From positions 1-64,000 of IMG/VR virus record IMGVR_UViG_3300022939_000017: DNA of 64,000 bases. One strand, 5' to 3'. Below are positions 52,064-61,900 of the stretch, in pieces. Every line of letters starts with the position of its first letter. The stretch's first letter is position 1. A program made the position numbers and the translations under genes. This DNA comes from a virus. Under the pieces are notes generated by a model that worked only from the letters and a program-made list of their open reading frames with translations, ran no database searches and was not told the origin of the DNA.

Positions 52064-53068
52064 TTATTCTCCTAAACTATTATAAATATGTAATAATGAA
52101 TCAATCCAATAATCTTTATCAGAAAATTCATCAATCATATATTCTTTTATGTGTAAAAACCATTTATTTTTTTCTTCATAAGAAGAGTTTACTATCTTAA
52201 TATAAATATCATCAAATTCTTTTTTAGTCGAAGCTCTATAAGGATACTTCAATTCTCTACACCATTCTTTATGAATAATAGGTAATTTACCCCTATCAAC
52301 TGCTTCAAATATACCATATCCAAAAGGTTCTACCGAAAAACATGAATGAGATATTCCCCAATCCATATTATAAAATATATCTTTAAATTCAGAATCATAA
52401 TGATATATTTTTGATTTACTAACATCTACCTTTACTCCATTTTTCCAAATAATTTTAAATTCAGATGAATTTGTAAAAATAAAAGATTCTTTTCTGTCTA
52501 AATAATGTGGATTTTTTCTACCTTCGCATCTTGAAGCAAATCCTAATTTAGTTGATTTACTTAAAAGTTTGTTGTGTTTAAACTCATAGAAATTTTTAAT
52601 GTTTATATTATCATATGGTATTTTATATAATCCAATCCATATATTTGTTTTGGCCCAATCTGATACTTGTTGTTCCCAACTTGAATCAATAAAAGGATGC
52701 CAACCTAATGAAGCATCTGTAAATGTTTGTGATTTTAAAACATGGTCTACCGAATTATGTAATACATTTGAATGAATTTTATCTTTATTATCTTCTATAC
52801 ATCTCATTGGAGTATAATGTCCATGTAATATATTGATTCTTCTTGCACCCCTACATAGTTCTTCAAACTTTTCTATATTTTCACCATGCCAATATGTTTC
52901 AATTGGAAATTGATAATCTTCATGACCTTTGGGTTTGTTTCTATGAATTAAAAGAATTGGTTTTACATCTAATTTAGGTGCAACTAACTTCATCCATAGA
53001 TTTACCCAAGTATCAGTTCCGGCGTTTACCCATGGGCCTCCACCAGTTGTGTAATAAACATCGTACAT
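52064..53068 (-). CDS. GT-B glycosyltransferase
   Basis: 334 aa. N-terminal MYDVYYTTGGGPWVNAGTDT has the glycine-rich loop of GT-B folds; the C-terminal half CFSVEPFGYGIFEAVDRGKLPII carries the E-x(7)-E donor-binding element of GT4-like enzymes. Located among fibre genes, it may glycosylate tail fibres or the host surface (inference). Its stop is 2 nt from the Hint-protein start. Confidence 0.78.
   Translation of the reverse strand: MYDVYYTTGGGPWVNAGTDTWVNLWMKLVAPKLDVKPILLIHRNKPKGHEDYQFPIETYWHGENIEKFEELCRGARRINILHGHYTPMRCIEDNKDKIHSNVLHNSVDHVLKSQTFTDASLGWHPFIDSSWEQQVSDWAKTNIWIGLYKIPYDNINIKNFYEFKHNKLLSKSTKLGFASRCEGRKNPHYLDRKESFIFTNSSEFKIIWKNGVKVDVSKSKIYHYDSEFKDIFYNMDWGISHSCFSVEPFGYGIFEAVDRGKLPIIHKEWCRELKYPYRASTKKEFDDIYIKIVNSSYEEKNKWFLHIKEYMIDEFSDKDYWIDSLLHIYNSLGE
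52081..52090 (-). promoter_or_regulatory. Class II promoter inside the end of the glycosyltransferase gene
   Basis: Minus strand CATATTTATA then ATAGTTTAGGAG, 19 nt before the Hint-protein ATG at 52062. Confidence 0.58.
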
Positions 53069-53841
53069 TAACCTCTATTAAATTTTAATTGAAATACTTT
53101 ATGATTTTGGTCTAATTCTGCAGTTGATAGTGCTTTGTTATAAAGTAATAAACCACCAAATCTCCAAGTTCCACCTCTATCTCCACCACCACTACCTGTT
53201 GAAGTAGAACCTATCGTATTATATGAGAATACTGAATTAGTTGCCATTGCATAAGATGAACCTACATTTGAACCATTTATATAATTTTGTGCATTACCAC
53301 CACTCCATACAACAGTCCAATTGTTCCAACCACCAAATATTAAACTTTCACCATTTGCAAAGTAATCATGGTTTCCATCAACTCCACCATTAGTTTCTGC
53401 TTCAGTAATGTAAGAAGTAGCTGAATTGTTTTTTACTGCCCAATAGTTTGTGTATTTTCCACCAAAAAGTGCATGAGATGATGAATATTGACCAGTTGAA
53501 TCGTAATCTGACCAAAACCAAACTGACATTGTACTGTTGTTACTATCTGTATCTAATGAAATTGTAGAACTTAATGCTATTCTTTTAAGATTTGCACCAT
53601 CATCTGTTTCAATTTGAATATATGGATGTTTATTTGCTGGTGTTTGTACCATTGATGAGTTATCCAAAGTACCATTAACTCCATTAGATGAAATACTTGG
53701 AGCCATATTAGTAAGTGTTGTACCACTTACATATGAATTTCGATTACCAACATCATAATATAATTGTAAAGAATCAAGTGTGATTGATGGATTTATTTTT
53801 GTACTATGGTGTATTGTACTACCTTTTACTGTTACTGACAT
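53068..53841 (-). CDS. LamG/ConA-like lectin-domain protein
   Basis: 257 aa. SVTVKGSTIHHSTKINPSIT and LDSLQLYYDVGNRNSYVSGT open the module; MSVWFWSDYDSTGQY, GGWNNWTVVWSGGNAQNYIN and FGGLLLYNKALSTAELDQNH are the LamG strands (the last is the typical closing strand). Probably binds host surface glycans. TAATG-like overlap with the glycosyltransferase start region. Confidence 0.78.
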   Translation of the reverse strand: MSVTVKGSTIHHSTKINPSITLDSLQLYYDVGNRNSYVSGTTLTNMAPSISSNGVNGTLDNSSMVQTPANKHPYIQIETDDGANLKRIALSSTISLDTDSNNSTMSVWFWSDYDSTGQYSSSHALFGGKYTNYWAVKNNSATSYITEAETNGGVDGNHDYFANGESLIFGGWNNWTVVWSGGNAQNYINGSNVGSSYAMATNSVFSYNTIGSTSTGSGGGDRGGTWRFGGLLLYNKALSTAELDQNHKVFQLKFNRG

Positions 53842-53843
53842 TT

Positions 53844-55337
53844 CTATACCTTTATAACGATAACACCAGAAAAATTAGATGTAAATTCTAATTCAACAAC
53901 ATTTGAATTTACCGAAGTTATGTTTTCTGGTATTACCTGCTCTTTACTTGAGTTATATACCTGAACTATTGGGTACTCTTCGTTCAAACTATGAGTAATT
54001 ATGTGTTTTGATGCAGATGAAACTGTTTCTTTATAAAAAGTTGATTCTGATTTTGCATCACCTGATGTTGAATCTTCAAACTTTACTTTATTATTATCAT
54101 CAAGTTTTAGTTTTACTTTATTATCACCTTCTCCTATTTCAAGTTCTTTAATTTTAAGTGTTTTAAGTGCATCGGTTTGGGAATCTTTAAATTCTACATT
54201 TCCATCGGTATCTCTCTGTAATAATGTTCCACCTAAATCAATAGTAGAACCACTTAAATATAAATCCCTCCATCTAAATGTAGATGAACCTAAATCATAG
54301 GTTACATTTTGTGATGGAACAAGGTGAGTTGATGCAGTAATAGCATTGTTAACTTGAAATATTGGTACACCAGATATATCGTTAACAGTAAATACATTAC
54401 CAGTATTATCGTCATCTACTGATAGTAATTCACCATTTGAACCTGATACTGTAAATACAGTATTTCCGTTATTATTATGAGTAATTACTGTTTCTGATGT
54501 AACAGATGTGATGGGTGAATTTACAATTGTATGTGTGTCACTAAATACAGATAAACTTCCACTTGTACCACTACCACTTACAGTTACTGCAGAAGCAGTG
54601 AATGTATTTAATGATTCATTTGATACTGATGTATTTGCTAATTGTAATGAACTACTTATAATTCCACTTGGAATGTTTTGTAGGTCATTATAATCAGTAG
54701 ATAGTCCAGCAAAATCAGAAGCAACAGATTGAGAAAATTCAGTAAATGTTTCGTTTGATGATGAAAGTATTCCACTTGGAATGTTTGTAAAATTATCATA
54801 ATCTAAATAATATGAAGCAGGTTGTCCATTTAAGTTTGAGGCATCATCCGCAGAACCACTAACAACATGACCACCTTTTGCAACCACAACAAATCCACTT
54901 TGAGCAGATGATAAAACTACTTGTACGGTATCTTGGTCTGTTAAAGATACAGTTTGTGGTATAATTTGGTTATCATTGTTATCATATACAGATACAATTA
55001 CATTTTTAGAATTGAAGTTGTGTCCAACATTTATTGTAGATGAATTATCAAAAGAAGATGTTACAGTTGCAACTTCTCCGATATCTGTACTAATGTTTGT
55101 TAATCCACTACCATCACCAAAGAAATATGATGCAGTTACATTACCATTAACATTTATTGAACCTGTGGTTTGGGAATTTGTAGTAACAACTTGTTCTATG
55201 GAAGGTGTACCGGAATCCTTTTCGAAGAATATTCGACCATCATAGGTATTAATAGCTAATTCTCCGAGTTCTAAATTACTCGTAGAAGGAACTTTACCAG
55301 ATACTGCTGTTCTTTTTAGTTTTACTACTTGTGCCAT
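53844..55337 (-). CDS. Tail-fibre protein, 497 aa
   Basis: Opens with MAQVVKLKRTAVSGKVPSTS and LELGELAINTYDGRIFFEKD, the fibre N-terminal adaptor shared with 58282-58917. A repeated module, INVGHNFNSKNVIVSVYDNN then IIPQTVSLTDQDTVQVVLSS, recurs at the C terminus (ITHSLNEEYPIVQVYNSSKE, ENITSVNSNVVELEF) and in the 211-aa protein. Middle has the LTNIPSGILSSS units. No S74 domain at the end. Confidence 0.8.
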   Translation of the reverse strand: MAQVVKLKRTAVSGKVPSTSNLELGELAINTYDGRIFFEKDSGTPSIEQVVTTNSQTTGSINVNGNVTASYFFGDGSGLTNISTDIGEVATVTSSFDNSSTINVGHNFNSKNVIVSVYDNNDNQIIPQTVSLTDQDTVQVVLSSAQSGFVVVAKGGHVVSGSADDASNLNGQPASYYLDYDNFTNIPSGILSSSNETFTEFSQSVASDFAGLSTDYNDLQNIPSGIISSSLQLANTSVSNESLNTFTASAVTVSGSGTSGSLSVFSDTHTIVNSPITSVTSETVITHNNNGNTVFTVSGSNGELLSVDDDNTGNVFTVNDISGVPIFQVNNAITASTHLVPSQNVTYDLGSSTFRWRDLYLSGSTIDLGGTLLQRDTDGNVEFKDSQTDALKTLKIKELEIGEGDNKVKLKLDDNNKVKFEDSTSGDAKSESTFYKETVSSASKHIITHSLNEEYPIVQVYNSSKEQVIPENITSVNSNVVELEFTSNFSGVIVIKV

Positions 55338-55386
55338 ATGTATGACTTACCGTTTTCAAATTATATAATTATTAAAAATAAGAAAA

Positions 55387-55402
55387 TCCCTTATATAAGG
55401 GA
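55387..55402 (-). terminator. Terminator after the 942-aa fibre gene
   Basis: Perfect palindrome TCCCTTAT/ATAAGGGA, 11 nt past the stop codon, followed by TTTTCTTATTTTT on the minus strand. Confidence 0.7.
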
Positions 55403-55412
55403 ATTAACTTTC

Positions 55413-58241
55413 TTATTGTATTTTTGACTTTAATTCGTCAATTTGTTTTTGTTGTTCCTTAATAGCTTCTATCAAGAGACCGGTAAGTTTGGCATAATCT
55501 ACACCTTTAAAACCATTATCTCTATCAGTTACTAATTGTGGAAGAACTTTCTCAACATCTTGTGCAATAACCCCTACATTTGGTAAAGATTGTTGTAATT
55601 CATCTGCATTTTCGTTCCAATTCCAAGTTACACCTTTTAGAGATTGAACTTTTTCTATTGGGTTAGAGATAAGTTCTATATTATCTTTTAATCTTTCATC
55701 TGATGATGCGTATGCTACAACATCACCACCTACATTCAATGCCCCACTAATACCAACACCACCAGTTACTATAAGAGCTCCTGTTGTTTTAGTTGTTGAA
55801 GCGGTTGAGTCAGAAATATTAACTGCTGCTGAGAATGTTTTAGCTCCACTAAATGTTTGTGTTCCACTTAGGTGTGCTGTATTTGATGATAAGTAAGCAT
55901 CTGCAATTGCCGTACCTTGCCAAGTACCTGTTGAGATTGTTCCTAACGTAGTTAAGTTTGTTGAACCAGCCCAAGTTGATACCGCAGTGTTTTCAACATT
56001 TCCTAATCCAATATCTGATTTTGTAAGGTTTCTTGTAGATACACTTGCATTAGCATCTGTAACGTGTCCTAAAGTATCAGTTGTAATATTGAAATCTAAA
56101 TCAGAAATTACAGTTGCTCCTGTCAACGGAGTTGTATCAATATCTATATCATCACCGGCATGAGTAGGGTGAGTATAATTTGAAGTACCCGCGACATCTA
56201 CTCCAATTAAACTTCTAACTTCAGCCGCTGTAATTCCAGTATTTAATGAAGGGGTTGAACCATTTGAAGTAATTGCTGGAACTGAGGTATCAATAGCGTT
56301 CCAAGTAGCGGCTGATGCAATATATGAATCTGCAATTGCCGTACCATTCCATGTACCAGTTGTAATTGTACCTAATGTAGTGATTGAAGTATTACCAGCA
56401 CCTATTACGATTCTTTCTTCAGAACCCGCTAAACCAGCAACCCAATAATCATTTGATTCATCCCAAAGTAAAGCTGAGTTGGTAGAACTTCCTCTTTCGA
56501 TTTCGATACCACCATTTTGTGAAGGAGTTCCTGCCTCATCTGAGTTAAGTACAAGAACATTATCACCAATATTTACGGTATTTGAATTTACAGTTGTTGT
56601 AGTACCATTTACGGTTAAGTTACCTGTAATTGTTACGTTGTTTGAGAATGTTCTATCACCTGCAATTGAATCTGCTAAACCGATAGTTACAGTTCCACCA
56701 CTACCAAGAGTAATTGAATCACCACCATCGATTGAAATTTCATTTGAAGTTCCTGCAAAAGATAATGTAGTGTTACCTTGAACTGCTGTATTTGCAGATG
56801 AACCATAATTAACTGCAATAGTTGGAGTTGAACCTTCTCCTGTGTTTGAACCAATAGTTACACCTGTTCCACTTCCAAGAGTTGCAACATAATTACCACT
56901 TGTTTGTGTTCCTAATGCGATATCACCTGTAATTGAACCAGCCTGAACTTGACTTGAACCTGAAATAGTACCTGATGGTAAGATTGCCTGAACATCACCA
57001 TTTGTTACAGTACCTAAAGTTGTTATATTAGATGAACCTGCCCAAGTAGAAAGAGCAGTATTTTCAACATTTCCTAAACCAACTTGTGATTTTGTTACTG
57101 AGTGTGGGTTGGAGGTTGATGCAATGTGAGAATCAACTGAAGAAGTATAAGTTTCTAATGTATCAAATTTATCATCAGAGGTAGCCCAAACCAAATCATT
57201 AGAACCAGTATAAGTTTCTAAATATGTTAATCTACTATCTTGAATAGATTGTTCTGTTGTTATAGAACCTGTTTCAGTTGAAAGTTGGTCTAATCTACTA
57301 TTTTGAGTTGTATTAGTTGTATCGTTTGATGCAGTATAAGAGTTTAATGAACTTAAAACATCAGTAATCTGAGCCGAACCAGAAACTACACCACCTTTTA
57401 AATTTGCTGATAGTGTATTTGAACTTAAAATTAAATCAACTTGTGATGTATCAGTAATAGATAATGTTGGTTGATATGAAGAAGTTGCTGCTTCAATATT
57501 TGATAATCTCGAATCTTGATTAGTATTTGTTGTATCATTAGATGATGTATAAGAGTTAAATGTATTTTTAAATCCACTAACGTCTATACCATCAACAGTA
57601 CCCGTTACCGCAATTGAACCAGTAACTCCTAAACCATTACCAAATTGTATTGCGTTTCCATCAGATGATAAAATTTTCTTATGTGCTGCTACTTGAACAG
57701 GTGCATCTAACTCAATATTACCATTTCCATTTGAACTAAGAGTGATATCTCCATTTGCAGTTTCTAATGTAATAGTATCATTTCCAGTTTCTAATACTTT
57801 AAACGACTCACCCGCATCAGTTTGAATAGTAAGGTCTGTACCATCTGTTGAAATTACTTGAGTTCCATTTATATAAAGAGAAGCGGAAGAAATATAAACA
57901 TCTCTAAATGGATTTTCTGCTGTTCCAAGGTCAATGTTAGTTGCCGATGGCACCATACTTTTACTTAGTGTTACAGAACTATCACTTTGTGATAATGGGT
58001 TATTGTTGATATCATTAAATTCAACTTGTGATGAAGCACTAAATACTCCATCAAGATTAAATAAATCATCAATTTGTGCAGAGGATGAAACAATACCTGT
58101 TCCACCAAAGGTTAGATTTGAACCTTCACCCTGAAATGACCCACTAAATGAACCACTATAAACACCACCTTCTGGGTATGTTACAGAAGCTCCATCTGCG
58201 AATGTCATTGAACCTGAAATTATGGGACTGTGTATAATCAT
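55413..58241 (-). CDS. Tail fibre with C-terminal endosialidase-type chaperone (peptidase S74)
   Basis: 942 aa. Opens MIIHSPIISGSMTFADGASV. Two copies of a GNLTVNGTTTTVNSNT/IGDNVLVLNSDEA module and KSxIGLGNVENTA repeats (about 390 and 745) run through a beta-helical shaft. Residues about 840-942: YASSDERLKDNIELISNPIE and GVIAQDVEKVLPQLVTDRDN, the intramolecular chaperone that trimerises the fibre and then cuts itself off at the serine before Asp. Helical tail IEAIKEQQKQIDELKSKIQ. Class II promoter upstream. Confidence 0.9.
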   Translation of the reverse strand: MIIHSPIISGSMTFADGASVTYPEGGVYSGSFSGSFQGEGSNLTFGGTGIVSSSAQIDDLFNLDGVFSASSQVEFNDINNNPLSQSDSSVTLSKSMVPSATNIDLGTAENPFRDVYISSASLYINGTQVISTDGTDLTIQTDAGESFKVLETGNDTITLETANGDITLSSNGNGNIELDAPVQVAAHKKILSSDGNAIQFGNGLGVTGSIAVTGTVDGIDVSGFKNTFNSYTSSNDTTNTNQDSRLSNIEAATSSYQPTLSITDTSQVDLILSSNTLSANLKGGVVSGSAQITDVLSSLNSYTASNDTTNTTQNSRLDQLSTETGSITTEQSIQDSRLTYLETYTGSNDLVWATSDDKFDTLETYTSSVDSHIASTSNPHSVTKSQVGLGNVENTALSTWAGSSNITTLGTVTNGDVQAILPSGTISGSSQVQAGSITGDIALGTQTSGNYVATLGSGTGVTIGSNTGEGSTPTIAVNYGSSANTAVQGNTTLSFAGTSNEISIDGGDSITLGSGGTVTIGLADSIAGDRTFSNNVTITGNLTVNGTTTTVNSNTVNIGDNVLVLNSDEAGTPSQNGGIEIERGSSTNSALLWDESNDYWVAGLAGSEERIVIGAGNTSITTLGTITTGTWNGTAIADSYIASAATWNAIDTSVPAITSNGSTPSLNTGITAAEVRSLIGVDVAGTSNYTHPTHAGDDIDIDTTPLTGATVISDLDFNITTDTLGHVTDANASVSTRNLTKSDIGLGNVENTAVSTWAGSTNLTTLGTISTGTWQGTAIADAYLSSNTAHLSGTQTFSGAKTFSAAVNISDSTASTTKTTGALIVTGGVGISGALNVGGDVVAYASSDERLKDNIELISNPIEKVQSLKGVTWNWNENADELQQSLPNVGVIAQDVEKVLPQLVTDRDNGFKGVDYAKLTGLLIEAIKEQQKQIDELKSKIQ

Positions 58242-58264
58242 TTTTTATTCTCTTCCTTTTATAT

Positions 58265-58274
58265 TATAAATATA
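58265..58274 (-). promoter_or_regulatory. Class II promoter for the 942-aa fibre
   Basis: Minus strand TATATTTATA, 23 nt before the ATG at 58241, with AAAAGGAAG between. Confidence 0.62.
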
Positions 58275-58281
58275 TATTTTT

Positions 58282-58917
58282 TTAAATAGAACCACCATCA
58301 ACTGAACTTATCACGGTTGCATCAGCAGTACCAGTAACATCACCTGCCATTGTGATTTGATTAGAACTACTAAATACTCCTAAATTATTAATTTCTGTTG
58401 TAACTGCCGTATCCAAACCATCAATGTTATCTGATGAGATAGAACCACTAACTATATGACCACCTTTTGCAACTACAACATATCCGCTTTCAGCACTTGA
58501 GAATGTTACTGTGATTGTATTGTTATCAGTAACTCTTAAAGTCTGTGGAATAATTTGATAGTTTGCATTATCATATACTTGAGCAATTGGATTTGGTGTA
58601 TTTAAGTTGTGATTTACAACCCATGTTGATGAATTTGTAAATGAACGTTGGACGGTTGCAGATTGGTCAACGGTAATATTCGTTAGTTGAGAACCATCTC
58701 CTACAAAGTAAGATGCAGTTACAGAACCACTAATTTCAACTGAGCCGGTATAAACATTTCCAACTAATTCTTGTACAGTATCACCCTGTGAACCACTTCT
58801 TCTTAGAAATACTTTACCATCATCAACGTTTATTGCTAATTCGCCAATCGATAAATCACTTGTGGTTGGTTTGGAACCAGGAGTGGTGCTTCTTTTAAGT
58901 TTGATAATTTGAGCCAT
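58282..58917 (-). CDS. Tail-fibre adaptor protein, 211 aa
   Basis: N terminus MAQIIKLKRSTTPGSKPTTS and GELAINVDDGKVFLRRSGS nearly copies that of the 497-aa fibre. Then SVTASYFVGDGSQLTNITVD and the WVVNHNLNTPNPIAQVYDNA / YQIIPQTLRVTDNNTITVTF module. Ends in TADATVISSVDGGSI without a chaperone domain, so it may be a short fibre or a truncated relative. Six nt after the giant fibre. Confidence 0.75.
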   Translation of the reverse strand: MAQIIKLKRSTTPGSKPTTSDLSIGELAINVDDGKVFLRRSGSQGDTVQELVGNVYTGSVEISGSVTASYFVGDGSQLTNITVDQSATVQRSFTNSSTWVVNHNLNTPNPIAQVYDNANYQIIPQTLRVTDNNTITVTFSSAESGYVVVAKGGHIVSGSISSDNIDGLDTAVTTEINNLGVFSSSNQITMAGDVTGTADATVISSVDGGSI

Positions 58918-58923
58918 ATTTAT

Positions 58924-61900
58924 CTATTCCAATCTATTTTTTAAAGATGTAACTTCTTTTGATAATTCTTTAATTCCTTCTATAAGTAATGATACTATCT
59001 TATCATATTTTACGGCTTTATACCCATTTTCTCTCGTTTGTACCAATTCTGGTAAAATTTCTTCGATTTCTTGAGCAATTACTCCATAATCCTTACCTTT
59101 ATAAATATTTTGTTTTTCTTCATTCCATACAAAACTGTTACCAGAAATTTGGTTTATTTTTTCTAATGGGTTAGAAATTGGTTGAATATTATCTTTTAAT
59201 TCTCTATCTGATGATGCATATGCAACAATATCATCACTTGATTTTATTGAACCACTAAAGAAAGTATCTTGATTTATAAATAATCTACTATTTGAATTAT
59301 CCCAAGTGAATGAAGCATTTGCTCCAGCAATTTCAATACCACCACCATCGGCAGCTGCTGAATTTGATGAACCACTTGCAACGGTTATTAACTTATCTTC
59401 AATTCTTAATTCACTTACTTGGATTTCAGCAGATGTTCCTAATACTTCTAAATTTCCAGTTACAGTTAAGTTACCTGTAAATGAACCTGTTTTAAATGTT
59501 ACATCAGATGTAGTTGAAAGGTTTTGATTTATAGTATCAAGATTTGCTTTATTTGAATGAGTATGAGAATCAGTTTCTAATGAATCTAAACGAGTATCTA
59601 CTGATTCGGAATATTGTGTACCTACAATTAAAGTATTGATTTGGGTTGAACCAGAAACTACACCACCAGAAAGGTTTGCAGAAATACTACCACCATTGAT
59701 AATCATATCAACATTAGAAGTATCACTTGATGCTGAAATTATATTATTTGATATTCCACTTAATTCTGTAAAGTTTACTTGTGAAGAACCTGATACTACA
59801 CCACTTGGTAGTAAAGAAGTTAAATCACCAAAACTTAAAACACCACTACCATTTGTAACAAGTGCTTGTCCATTTGTTCCATCCGATGTTGGGAATTTAT
59901 ATGCGTTGTTGAAAGTAATAGCTCCACCATCATTACCATCAATCTTAAACTGTCCGTTATTACTTGAAGGGTCTGCACCTGTTCCATCGGTATCAACAGC
60001 AACTGAAAACTGTGTTCTAGCAGCATTATTTGTATTATCAAAAGCAAACGCACCACCTACAAGTAGTGATGTACCATTATAGTATTCGTGGTTACTTCTA
60101 AATAGATAATCACCTGATTGTACTGCAGAAGGTGAACCACTTGAACCTCTGTATCTTCTTGTTCTAACATCAGGTGCATCTGAAGTATCGTTATACTGCT
60201 CCATTCTAATTTGAGCAGTTTGTGCACCCTCACCTGTCATGTGAAGTGTAACTTCTGGGTTGGATTGATTGATACCTAAGTATTTATTTACGGTATCTAA
60301 TGCAAGAATATTTGAAGAAGTTACTGAATTTGTTCCTGTTGCAATGATTGTTTCATTAGCGGTAAATCCACCACTTGCTGATACAAATCCTTCTAATTGA
60401 GTTGAACCACTAATAACACCTTCTACATCTAATTTGGTTTTTATTGTCGTATCAATAGATGAAGTAAATGATTCAATTGAATCAATTCTACTATCAAATG
60501 AAGAAGTTGTAGAATGAATATTTGTAATGTTTATATCATTAGATGCAGTATATGCATTAATTGAAGTTAAAACATCAACAATTTGTTCCGAACCACTAAC
60601 TACACTATCTCCATTGATTTCTAAGTATCTTAAATCTAAAGATGAAGTTACTTGGTCTGAACCCGATACTATACCATCAATATTAAATAAATCATCAAAT
60701 TGTGCTGAAGATGAAAGTACTCCATCTGCATCTAATTTTGCTTTAATACCTCCTAAGAAGTGTGTTGAACCTGTTGCCAGTGTAAGTACAACATCTCCCA
60801 CATTACCATAATATCCACTTCCATCTGTTGTACCACTACCATTGTGTGATATACCAGTAATATTTTCCGAATACAGATTGGATGAGTTTATAGATGTGAT
60901 ATCACCCGCACCAGCATCAATCAACGCTTGGTTTACTGCGTAGTTTGTTGGAATTACATTTTGGTCATTATCAATTGAGTTAGATACATTTAAGAATGCT
61001 GCTGTACCTAAAACTCTATATCCTACTGAACCAGCCGAACCACTAACAAGTGCATTTAATTCACCACTTCCTAATTCGGAAAGAGATGAAAGTGATAAAC
61101 CACTAAATGTTGGTGAATCTGATTCTTTTAATCCTAAATCTACGTTTGTATCTGTATCGTTTATACTCGCGGTTAATACACCTTGATGATTTGATACAAA
61201 TGATGAACCTGAAATTACATCATCTCCGTTGATTTCTAAGTATCTTAAATCCAATGATGAGGTTACTTGAGATGAACCACTTACAATTCCATTTCCAACT
61301 ACCTCATACCTTAAATCTAATGATGAGGTTACTTGAGATGAACCGGAAACAGTTCCTTCTGGTAGAAAATCAACTACTTGTTGTGAACTACTTACTAATG
61401 TATGGGTTGAACTTGCTATCTCTTCATATCTTAAATCTAAAGAAGATGTTACCTGGTCTGAACCCGAAATTACATCATCTCCATTGATTTCTAAATATCT
61501 TAAATCAAGTGATTGTGTTACTTGAGATGAACCAGAAATTACCCCACCATATAAATTAGCAGTTATATTGCCATTTGTAATTGTAAAATCAATATTGTTT
61601 GAATCTGTTGAAGATGATACTATATTCGAAGGTATAGATGAGATATCTCCATAAACTATTTGTTCTGAACTACTAACTACGCTATCTCCATTGATTTCTA
61701 AGTATCTTAAATCTAATGATTGTGTTACTTGAGATGAACCGCTAACAATATTACTACCACCAAAATTTATATTTCCATGTTGAATATCTGTTAATTCAGA
61801 ACCATCTCCCTTAAATCCTACCGATGAAGTTACTTTGGCATCTAAAACAAATGAAGTTGTATTATGGTCCCAAGTTATTGATTTATTAGCACCATCAATA

